Below are positions 13,101 to 25,100 of a stretch of DNA of 64,000 nucleotides, in pieces. The stretch's first letter is position 1. Each line of letters starts with the position of its first letter. Both the position numbers and the translations under genes were made by a program. Source of the stretch: Serinus canaria (taxonomy: Eukaryota > Chordata > Aves > Passeriformes > Fringillidae); assembly GCF_022539315.1 (NCBI RefSeq), contig NC_066314.1, positions 56,729,180-56,793,179 on the forward strand. Direction: 5' to 3'. The notes under the pieces were generated by a model, which did not search any database, had not been told where the DNA came from, and saw only the letters and a list, made by a program, of their open reading frames with translations.

Positions 13101-16100
13101 TGAAGGAGGGAAAAGGCTAATGGAGAAATAAACAAAAAAGATTGTAGAGCACGTGGAATAAGAATGCCTGCAACTGAGCAGCATTCATAAATTCTGTAAT
13201 ATAAGAAGGTTTTGCCAAGCCAAGAGCGATTATTATGACAAAAACTTCATATTACAAAATAGTGAATATTTGCCTGGATGTAATGTGGTTTTAAAAACAA
13301 CATCAGTGTTGTCAGTGACCCTAATCTTTTACATGAGTATGATTTCTTAAGTGTGTTTATTAATTTACTGTAAAGATTGCTGATAGTTTTTTGGCATATT
13401 ACCTTCATTAATAATCTTTGGAGAACAGAGAGTGTTACAAAGAAAGAAAATGTGTAGGTCATGCTAAATCAAGAACTACACATAACAGTGAAAAACCCAG
13501 ATAATTTGAGCAGTACAGGAAAAGGAAAAAATGAGATTAATCTTAATAAGTGGCATCCACTCAGACGGTGAGAAATTCCATGAACCTGAAAGTCAGTTTG
13601 TCAGCTATATTCAGAGAAGTTTCTCTAAGCTGGCCTAACAGTGTGAAAGTCTGTTATTTTTCAATATTTGATTATGGTGGTGTAGGAGGTCATTAAAATT
13701 GCTGGCCATTCTGACTTTTCTTTGGATGCCCTGATCCCTTGTCGTACCATCCTTTTTTTTTCCCTTCTGAAGTACAGTGCTAAAGCAGTAGGTATTTGTA
13801 TCTATTGCTTTAATAGTGTGTAACTGTATTTTATAATGCCATGAGGATCATGGTCAGTGCATCAGAGCTCACTCTGCACAGAACTCAGGAGCCTGTAAAT
13901 CTGCCCATGCTGAAAATGCTTTGCAGTGTACTCAAGAAGGTGAGAGGATGTCGTGAATGTTTTAACAAACCTGTTTTAGGCAACTGCAGCTTCAGGCTCT
14001 GCTCAAGGTTTTTGATAAATGGGGGCTAAAAGGCTGCATTGTGCCATGTTTGAATTGCACAGGGAAGGTTGCACAAGCCACCTGGAAAGAGGCTTAGAAT
14101 GGGAACTGTCAAGAAAATTACCTGGCCATAAGTGCTGGTGCTTCTGCTGTAACAGCTTCACAATTTTCTCCATTTCCAGGTTCAGTTGCTGGTGTCCAAT
14201 CAAGATGTGGATAACTACAAGCAAATCAAGGCTGATCTTGACCAACTACGTCTGACTGTAGAAAAATCCGAATTGTGGGTTGAGAAGAGCAGCAATTATG
14301 AGAGTGGAGAGGTGGGGGACAATCAAACCAAGGGGGGAGAAGAGCCGATGGAGGTGGGTTTAAAGCCTTTGCTGTTTCAATACTGATAGGTAGTTTCATG
14401 AACAACTGCAAAATCGTGGTCTGGTTAAGCAATGTGAGAATGTGAAGTGTTCTGGCTGAGCTTTAGGAACTGACAGAAAAGAAAATAACACTTGTGTTAT
14501 CAATGTATTCAATATTCTCTCCTGATGCTTTCAGGAACTGCATTCTTAGGTCACAGAGCTGCCTTCCTTTCTGGGTGCAAGCCACAGTGTGCAGCAGCAC
14601 CCTGAAAATAATCTGGGAATTGTCTGCTGGCAGTTGGATTGACTTTCTGGAATAAAAGAGGAGTAGACAGTGTCCTGCAACTAAGGGAGAGGAGCACAGT
14701 CACACCCATGTTTGCAAACATTATAAGTAATTCCACTCTTCACCACACAAGACTGACCTAAGAATGTTGAGATTTTGTAGGTGAACTAATGTTTTAGTTT
14801 CTTTGGCCCTTGTCATAGCATTTTCTCAGGATATACTCTGATTGGATGTAGAACTTGAATCTAGGAGTATGAAGACCTCTTTTTTTAAAGATTTCATTGT
14901 TTGGATTTTTTAAATTTTGCTTTTCAGTGCAAACTGAGGTCACCATTTAATCATTTATCTCCAGCATGAGCTTTTAAGAAAACACAAAGTGTTGCTGTGA
15001 TTGAGGTTTGTGCCGTAAGAGTAGATAGAGCAAGCTTTTCCACCAATATTTATTCCCACTTTTCCCTTTTCATCAGAGGAGGTGGGGAGAGATGAAGAGC
15101 TGTGATTTCTGACACAGCATTTTCCTTGTTCTCTTTCCTGGTGCCGGGAAAGATGGGTAAGGAAGCTCCCAGGGAAGTAGAAAGCCAAATAGAGATTATA
15201 CAATGTTGTGGAGGCCACACATTAGGAAAAAAAGCTGGAGCCGTGGAGAAGAGAGAGGGTGCTTGCAAATATCTGTGACACACACATGGCCTTTTAGATG
15301 GGGAAGCAGATTTTTGGTGGCTTCATGCAGGGGCAAATCCAACACTTCAAGGAAGAATCCCAAATTCTTGCAACAGTGTAGGTCCTACCCTTTCTCTGAT
15401 CTAGCTTAGCTGATGTTATGATACCACATCTTTAGTGGTGTCAAAATTAGGGAGGAATCTGGAGTTGAAGCTTATGTGGTATTTCCTTCTTTCTTTCCTC
15501 AAGCACAGCTCTAGAAGGAAAAAAAAAGTTTCTTTATGTATTTAATGAATTGAAAAGGTAATAGGGAAACAGAAAATAGAATTATGTCAGGATTACAAAG
15601 TTTTTAAGCTATACTAAGTTTTTAAAGTGTAATTTATTCCTATGGGTAGCCTTGATAGCAAAGGAACTCCAGGAAAAGGGGACAAAACAATGTGTTTGAA
15701 ACAGAGTCACCTCTCAGTGGGATAGTTTGAGGGTTTTTTTGCCATGAGGCACCTGTGGGTCTGTATGGATTAGCAGTGCTTCAGTAGATGCACAATATTA
15801 TCTCTGGCAGATCAGAGAGATTATTGTATCAGAGCAGTAATATGTAGTCTGCTGGTTAGATCATCTGCTGGTAATTCCCTGAGAGCTGTGCCAGGTTACA
15901 ATAGCTCAGAATCTTGTCCATCTTTTTTTACCCTTGCTAAATTCTTCTTTAACCTGAAGAGGTGTTTTTACCTGGCAAAAAAGTAACATTAGGTAGTCAG
16001 TACTCTCTTTGAGGTCTTAAATCAGATGTAGGAGGTGTGATGTTGGCCATAATCTGCAATGTGTGAAGCAGGTGGCTAGCTTTAAGCAGACAAAAATCCC

Positions 16101-19100
16101 ATGAGATCCATGCTTCCTTGGAATGGATACTGGGTATTCAGAGCTGGATGTACCTCTAGGTCTTTAGGGAATATGCCTCATTTACCTGTGTTTAATTTTT
16201 CCCAAACAACATTAAAGTGTGCACAAGGACTTAAATGACACTCCAGAACACTCTTCTCTTAAACCCAAGTTTCTGTTGTCACATGAAGCCTACTGAAAGG
16301 TGTACATAAGAGTTTAAAATTACCATTTTTTTTTCTGAGTCTTCCTAGGTAATTGTTTTTCACCTTACTGTCATAACCTATGAGCCTTTCTTTCTTTTTT
16401 TTTTTTTTTTTAAGTCATATGACTCCAGAAATAGGATTTGTAGAAAAAAGGCCTTGCTCGTATAAAAGTATCCAGAGTTCTCCACATGAAAAATGGCAAA
16501 TCTTACATCCATGAAGGACTGTCTGGATAGGGACTGGAGATCAGAGTTGGAAAGAGTTATTTCAGACATAAATTAGACACCAATAGGGTTAGGAAGAAAT
16601 GCTGAACTTGAGCTCACATAAGAGCCCTGCTTGAGAAGGGGAAATCAGATAAAGCCTGTTCACTTGGTTCTCTCTAGGAAGGGTGTTCTGGGTCTGTGTA
16701 GATACCACAGACCATGGAAAGTGAGTTTTATTGTCTGGTCCCTGGAGGATGTTTGGTTGTGTAGCACCAGAAATGCAGCTCTGAGAAAGAGAAACAGGCT
16801 CAGTTAAAGGACTTTAAGGTGAAGCTGGAATGGACTGCAGTGGCATTATAAAATTCCTCATCTTTTCCATCTGCTGAGAAAGTTCAGTGAGGTTTCAAGT
16901 CTTTCAGCACTTGTAAGCACCTGGTGTTCCCTTATGTCCTTTCTTTTCTGGTCTGTGGCACCTTGCTTTAGTTCTGGGAATGTCTGAACACACATCACAA
17001 AGGTTGAGGTTGTGAACTGAGAATTCTGTGTGTGTCCCTCATTCCCCTGGAGGGAATTCCTGCCTGTGGAGGGCAAAGCTGTGCCATGGGGACACAGACA
17101 TGTGCCTTGCACTGCTGTCCTGCTGGGAGGAGGGAGACTGCTCAGACTGAATGCTGGAAGCTGTCTCCACTGGCAGCTAGCAAGAAAGGATCTAAGACTG
17201 ATGAAATGTTATTCCAGGAATTTTATGGGTAGAGGGAGTAGTCTCTTTCAGAAAATACAATTTCCTTAAGGTGGGGTACTCAGGTGAGAACCTTTCTCCC
17301 TGAGATCTCTATGCCTGCCTGTCCCCTGTGGAAAAGTGTGACAGGGAGTGTCTATCATGGGGCATAATGAGGCCAGATCTGCAACTGAGTGTCTTTGGTA
17401 TCCCAGTGGTGTGATTATCTCTTGGTAACTACATCCCTCGCATATTCTTATGGGTTCAATAAACAATTGTTTATTTTGTAAGGAGAAAGGATAGATTCAG
17501 CAGTTTAATGCTGATCAGTACTTCCAGATAAGACATACAGTTCACATGGATTATAAAACTACTTTGATGAAGGAAGAATGTTGATAAAACTAACAGGTAA
17601 ATTAATCTTCGTTTACCCACAATCCCAGAATGGAGGAGAGTGGTTAATTATAGCAAAAAGCCTGAAACATCTCCCAAAGTATTGATTCAAACAGCTAGAG
17701 AGATGGCAGCCTGCATACTAACAAACCTAACCAAATAAAATCTGCTGTTGTTACATAGATCAGCACTGAACAGCAGTGCTGACACTCTTATAAACAGCTT
17801 CCATGGCCAAGTGGTGCAGCTGTTCTTACCTCTCTGGAAATTAGGACCAGATGGGATTTATAGAACTCTTGAATTTCACCATCAGCTAAAGAAGTTCAGA
17901 GAGAGGTTTCAGGACATATAAACATTCAGCTTGGCATGCATATATTTGTTTTAGTGTATTTCTCTTTTCTAAAACAGTAGGAAGTTTGAGGACACAATGA
18001 AACTCAGAAGTGCACCTGTTTTTTTTTTTTGGTTTTTTTTTTTTTTTTTAATGCTGTTATACTGGTTTACATCCTTGTGGTCATACTGTGAGTCAGTCTC
18101 AAGATCTGCTAGATTTTTTCTTCATGCTTTATAGCGTCAGCATCTGAAGTCCAATATTTCAATTTATTTTTGTTTCCTGTTAAGAAAGGCTTAGCACAGC
18201 TGACAGCAGAAAAACCCCCAACACTGCCAGTATTCTTAGTGGCAGTATTTGTGTACATGTTCTCCCATGTTTTGATTGAGAGATATGCATGGAAAGGTGC
18301 GTGGGTGTTGGCAGTTCCTTGCTGACTTGATTTCTCTTATTTATCATACCCAGCTGGGGCTTTCCAGGAGCCAGGGCCCAGAGCATACAGCATCATGACT
18401 TGATGGTGCAGTTTAACATATGGTTCCTATTTGTTTTTAAATCTTTTCCTGCATCATCCAGAGATACAGGCAGAAGAATCCCCTTTGTGGGAGGAACATC
18501 TCTAATTTCCACATGCTGCTTGTTCCTGTTAAGAACTATAACCTGCTTAACTGCAGAGGCTGTCTTAAGCTCTTTCTCCAGACTTTTTAGTGTTCACATA
18601 CACAGATTTTGTAATCTTTCCAGCTGTAAATACGGATTTTTGGAACATTTGGTCACTACTGAAATACACTTTTGGTACATCTCCTCACAGTATTTAAATT
18701 CCTTGGTGTGCATAATCTCTGATTTAGGGACGTACTCCTTCAGAATTATCAGAAACATGAAGACATAGAGTAATTGCCTCAAATAACATTGGAAATTTGA
18801 ATCAGAGGAAAGACTTGAATGTAAATTCTGTCACTCACTGGATAAAGAATAAACGAATCTTTCTTTATTATCTGTGTTATATCAATTCCTTATGAGCTGC
18901 TGTAATACTTTGTCACTTGCTGCTATTAAATACAATCAATTAATGTTGAGGAAATTGCAATAAATCTCTACTTGTCATGTGTTCTTTATTACAGGAATCA
19001 AACATTTTGAGCCCAATACAGGATGGGACCAAAAAACCCCAGATAGACAGCATTAAAAGCAATAACTACAATATTGTTAAAGAGGTTGGTACATCTGCCA

Positions 19101-22100
19101 AGAAACTTGCTTGACATACCTGGTTGATTAGTAGATTTCGTAATTATTGTGAAATAAAGTGTCTTTGGTTTTGTATGACATGACTGGTTTCTTTTCTTGA
19201 TTGCATGCTTATTTAAATGTTTGATTTGTTGTTTTTTTAATTTATAGATTTTGATTCGACTCAGCAAACTTTGTGTTCAGAATAAAAAATGTCGGAATCA
19301 ACAGCAGCGTTTACTGAAAAATATGGGCGCCCATTTGGTGGTCTTGGACCTTCTGCAGATCCCCTATGAAAAGGTTATTTTCCTAATTTTAGTGGTAGAG
19401 AACACAAACTCAAGGAAGGGAAAGGCCTCGACAGGCCCAAGAATCAATGGAAATATTTTTTAAAATCTGAATTGTCAGCTGGTGGTACAAGCATGAAATG
19501 ATGATGTCATTTTCTACCTTCAGAATAGTGAGTTTGAGCTCAGTTTAAATACAGCTGCCTGCACAGTTTTATTTAAAATTTAATATTTACTGCTTTGGGT
19601 ACCTAGATGTCACAGTGCTGTCATTCCTCTACCCATTCCTGAAGTAGGCAAACCTTAGGACCAAAAGCTTTCACAGATCAAATCTGAAATAACTTCTTTG
19701 TTTTTATGGTGGACATCTGTAACCTAGTTCCACGTGTTATTTTTTTTTTCACAAGATACAGTTATTTGGTACTGATTTGATGGAATTAAGCATACAAATT
19801 AATGAACTAGATAGGCTTTGAAAGAGCACATTTTTCTAGATCTTCTAGGAATCACTGACAGGAGGTAAAACATTTTCTGGGCTATGTTTTCCTGTGTGTT
19901 ATATTACAGACACTGGGTTCAGCTGTTGTCAGTAAAATAGTGCTTGTCCATACAGGTGGTTCATCAAATCATACTTAGGATACTACATGAGAGGAATATA
20001 AAATGGAGATGAAACTGGAGATATATTTGTGTGGGAGTATGTGTATGCACACATACATCTGTTTCTGTATGTAGCTGTAGAAAAACCAAATGTTTGCCAA
20101 AGCTTAAAGCTAATGCAGAGTGACATTTTTGGTTTGTTTTGCTTTTTTTTAAATCAAGCACCTTAGCACTTTTTAAAACTAGGAAATTATAACCACACAA
20201 GAAGAAATCTTACTTGGATTTTATGCTCCTACCTATGATTCCCTATGGTTTGATTCAGAGTAATGTACAGCTGCTAATGGACTCTGAAGGAAACTGCATT
20301 AGTTACTTTTGCCAGAGGGAGAATTCCTGCCCTATAAAGGCTCAGGAGAATTGGTTTATTCCTGGCTGAATTGATGTTGTGTGGTTTTAACACCTATGTT
20401 TAGCTATAACCAGCTGGTTTCATTTGTCCTTACTTCCTGCAGAGTGATGAAAAGATGAATGAAGTTATGAATCTAGCCCACACTTTTCTTCAGAATTTCT
20501 GCCGAGGAAATCCTCAGAATCAAGTTCTCCTCCACAAAAATCTCAACTTGTTCTTAACTCCAGGGGTAAGTATTTCATTTGAAATAGAATATGATAATTG
20601 GAAATAAATTTGGGTTTGCTGAAACATCCCAGTGCTAAATAAATAATTTCACTAAATTATGCCTCCCCTCCCCTCTCTCATTTCCCTTAGTGTTGCTTTT
20701 TATCTCTTTGGCCTTAATGTTGCCATTTTAAAAGTGAAAAATGAAAACCAAGGAACCTGTCGGGTTTACTGGAAGGATCTATGAATGTGTGTCTCATCCT
20801 TGTCTTGAACGTGACTCTGATTTTATTCATCCTGACTCACTCACTGATGGACTGTAAAGTCAAGGTAGAGGGTACTGTGACTGCTGTCATAAACCTTGGG
20901 TAACAACAGAATCAGACTCACACATTTTTGTTGATGATGCTCCCATTTGATTCAACTAGTATAAAGTCTGACCTTCTATTAAATAATTGTCTTTACAATA
21001 CACATTTTTATCACAGTCCCTTTGTATATATTTGTGTGTGTGTTTACAGACATATTCATATAGAATGACACTTGCTCAGTGGATCTACTGAGCAAAATAT
21101 ACTTTTATTAGAAGGGATTGTGAGTATGAGGATTACAGACCCTGGCCTGTGCACTTTAGGAACATTTGTTCCATTGTTTTTTTATTTATGCTCTTTTGTG
21201 ACATTAGTGAGCAGCTCTGAGCTGACCACAGTGGGAACAAGAGTCTGGATTCCATCACGTCCAATGCTGACACTTAACTTGGGTGCAGTGTGAAGCCAGC
21301 TTGCACTTGTATTTCTGTTCTTTCAAAGCTGATTTCCTGATCATCCATCCACAAGTCATTTTGCTTTTGTGAATATTGTGGGGCAAACTTAACATGGATT
21401 CCTATCAGATGACACTAAACAGACACGTATACTTTAGGAGCACACCTGACCCTCAGGAGCCTTTAGTCCAAGGGATCAACCTAAAACTAAAGCCCCAAGA
21501 ATGCACAAAGTCTGGGTGCTGTGTCCTCAGCAGAATCCCTTCTTGCTCCAGATCTGTTCCTCTTGTTCCATGCTGCTCATGGATACACAGCCCTAGGCTT
21601 CTTTTGCAGTTAGTGTGAAAAGAGACATTCTCTTTGAGACCATCAGGCTGCATCTGCAGGGATTTACCTGCTGGAAATGCCTCCTCTGTGAGCCCCAGAG
21701 AGAGCTAGAGCACCTCAGCATCTCATCTGCTGGCCTCATTGCAAAGTTTGATGGTGAGTGGGGCCAGGGTGGTCTCAGGTGCCTCATATTCCAAAGCTTT
21801 TGCAGAGTGCTCTAGCAGTGTAGTGTTTGTGTCTTCACATTCCACATGGACACAGGTTTGGTTTATGCCCATTTTAGGACTCTTTGTACTTATAGGGAAG
21901 TGTGGAGAAATCCCCTCAAAACTGGAAGGGGGACTCTGAGATCACTGAAAAGGATTTCTCCAGTTTCCCTTTAGCAGTGAGCCTTCCTCTACTTGAGAAT
22001 CCCATGCCTCTCTGTCTCAAAGCAGATCTGCCGTGCTCATGAGGCTGTTTTTGATCTGTACAGCTCCTGGAAGCAGAGACCATGAGGCACATCTTCATGA

Positions 22101-25100
22101 ATAATTACCTCCTGTGCAACGAGATCAGCGAGAGGGTGGTGCAGCACTTTGTGCACTGTATCGAGACCCACGGCCGGCACGTGGAGTACCTGCGATTCCT
22201 GCAGACCATCGTGAAAGCAGATGGCAAATACGTGAAAAAGTGCCAGGACATGGTAATGACAGAGGTAAGCAAAGGCTTCACATGTTAATCACTTGAGTAT
22301 TTTGAGGCTGTTTTTCCTGCTCTTGATACCAATGAGATATAATGGCATCCTCGCTTTAGAATTTTAAGCGCCTTCACAAATAATGAATATTTTAGCAGAC
22401 ATTTTCGGGAGTTTGATCTAATTTTGTAAGGCCATCTGTATAACTACTAGAAAGAAAACATGAGTGTTAGCATGGTGATACAGAGATGTCTATTTGTAGA
22501 TGATGTAGCATGGAAATCTGAGAGTTACATAAACCTTTATTTTCCTATAATGTAATTTAGGATCACTTTTACCCACTCTTGTGGCATGGGTTTGCCATAC
22601 AAGAGGCTTTTACCTCTATGGATTTGTCTAAATAGTGTTGTAGACCTTTTTTTTTTTTTTTTAACATGTAGCAATTCTAAATCCTAGTTTCTGCCTCTTT
22701 TGTTTTTTTGGTTCAGTTCAGAGCATTTCTGTGAGGGTCAGTAGAGCTTCTTTAGCTTTAACTAGCTGGATCCAGTAAATTCAACCAAGTTGTTTGTGGA
22801 AAAATCTTTATGCCAATAAATTTCCTAGGAAAATACCTAATTGACTTTCTTTGCTATTAGGATTTGATATATTGTGAGCATGATAAATGAAGTCTTCAAC
22901 TTGCAGACACTTGTGCATTTAACTGTAACTGTGTTAACAGTTCCTTGAGATTAGTAAGTGGGTAAAGTTGAATATGGTGAAAAGTCATGGTTGGATTATA
23001 GTCCAAGGAACATTTTTATTTGTTTTACAAAGTGTTTTTTCTTGGCTTGGTTTGGTTTTTTTAAGAGGCATCTTCACAAAGCAATCAGAGATAAGCTTTA
23101 GTTTTTTGTGGTATGAACAAAACGAAATCCCACTGAAATTTTATTCCTCAGCAACAAGAGGAAAAACTTCTAATTAAGAAAATAAAGCTCCTGCCTACAT
23201 GGATAACCTTTAATGAAATTCACCTCAACCTTTTCAATTTGACTGAAGTATTTTAACATGAAATATCAATTACAAGCCTTTGATTTACATAATGCAAAGA
23301 CTTCTTCTGCCTTTGTGGTTTTAGATTTTTCTGATTCCACTGAAGGGTCTTGTAGATTTTTTTTTAATCATCAAACAAAATTTTCAGATTTTTCTCAATT
23401 TCAATATATTTTGCTATTGACATGTAGCAGCACAAAGATAAACTGTCATATTACATTTTCAAGCTGACTCCATGACAAAAGTAGAAATGAACTTGGATAC
23501 AGCATTCACATCATAAGTCCTGCAGGAATTTCCCGGGGGGAGGGAGCAAACCTGTTTTGATGAAATAGGGTAAGATAATGATCTGTTTTTCAAAAAGTAG
23601 GAAATTACAGGTAAGTAATTATGATTTCTTTGAAAAGGATGCTAGTTGTGAAACTTGAATGGCACTTGAATGGCAATCCACTCTAAAGGGAACAAATGGC
23701 TGGAATTTGCCACTGAGTTGGGACAGTTTCTCTATAGACAACTCAGATGTACTTTGTGACCTTAAACAAGTGCTGTAGCTTTTCCTGTGCCTCCAGATGG
23801 GGCACATAAACAATTTACCACAAGACAAGATAGAATATGACTGTACAGCTTGCTTCAGCTCCTCCTGTGTTTTCTTTCTCCCAAGGGAAGTACATCGTAG
23901 CTTATTCCCGTTTACTGGGAGTCAGGGATAATCCTCATATTTACATGTTCTAGAAAGTGCATGCAGATGAAGGAGCACCATGGCAAGAGAATACTGTAAT
24001 AAAATCTATTGGACATCCCCAATCTGGCTGATTCCCTTGTTCTCATCTCCTTGGTCTCCATGTCTGCAATGATGTTTACCAATGTGAAAGGCTCCTTACG
24101 GCACTTTTTCTCATTACAAGCAGGCTTTGAGGTTCCTGGAAGAACCCTGCCTGTCAGTGCAAACATTATTACAGAAGGGAAAACAGAATTTACTTTGGGC
24201 CAGATCAATGTGGCAGCAGAGTTTTCTGTTACCTGTAGTATTCTGGAGTAATATTTTGCACTGTATCAACAGCTGCTCCAATACTGGACATCCTTCATTA
24301 TATTACCATAGAATTCTAAACTTGCTGAAAATATACTTTAATGGCAGAAAATGTTGTTGGGTTGTTTTATCCTAAGTTCTCATCCCTTTAAATTATTTTT
24401 TTTTCTGTACTGTAGATTGTCCAGAAAATGTCTGAAAAGTGGTGGGTATAGAAATAGTGTAGAAACGCAAAGATAAATGAGAAATAAGAATTGCAGGAGA
24501 GACTGAATTCACAATTCACTCCAGCCAAACATCAAAGTAAAAATAAGCAAGAAACAGGGAAAGCACAAACAGAAATGCTGTGAATTCAAAATTTGAAGTG
24601 TTGAAACCCTGGAAAGTGTAATGAAATGTTTCTTGACTTTTCATTCTGGGAGACTAATTTTAATTCCTGTTCTTGCTGCTTTCCCATTTCTCAGCAGCTC
24701 CAGCAACCTTTATGACTACCCTTGAATTGAGTAAGCTGGGATTTCATGTCACATATGGACTGGAATAGGTCAAGTGCCTAACTCACAAAATAAGTGTGAT
24801 TTTTGAGCTGCCGGGGTGTGTTCAGTACTAGCAGGGGTTTGTGGGAGCTTATTTTACCTACACTGAGAGTAGATTGTGCTTCAAAGGACAGTGATGGAGA
24901 GAGGATTCCAAACAGGGTTAGAGCAAAGCTCTTCAGTGAGATGTGCTGAGATTGGGCTGCCAGCATCCAGCGCTGCTCTGGATCCTCTTGAGATGAGCAG
25001 AGCACTTGTGGCAGAATCAAACATTTATCACATACACCAGTTTTCTGCTAAATGAAAGTGCTGAAATGACTCTGACAAAGTCATGACCCACCTGCCAGAT

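Noticed and set aside
23745..23800. Third MIR-like relic (tgtgaccttaaacaagtgct)
   Set aside because: Only the short core phrase matches; too little to annotate as a feature.
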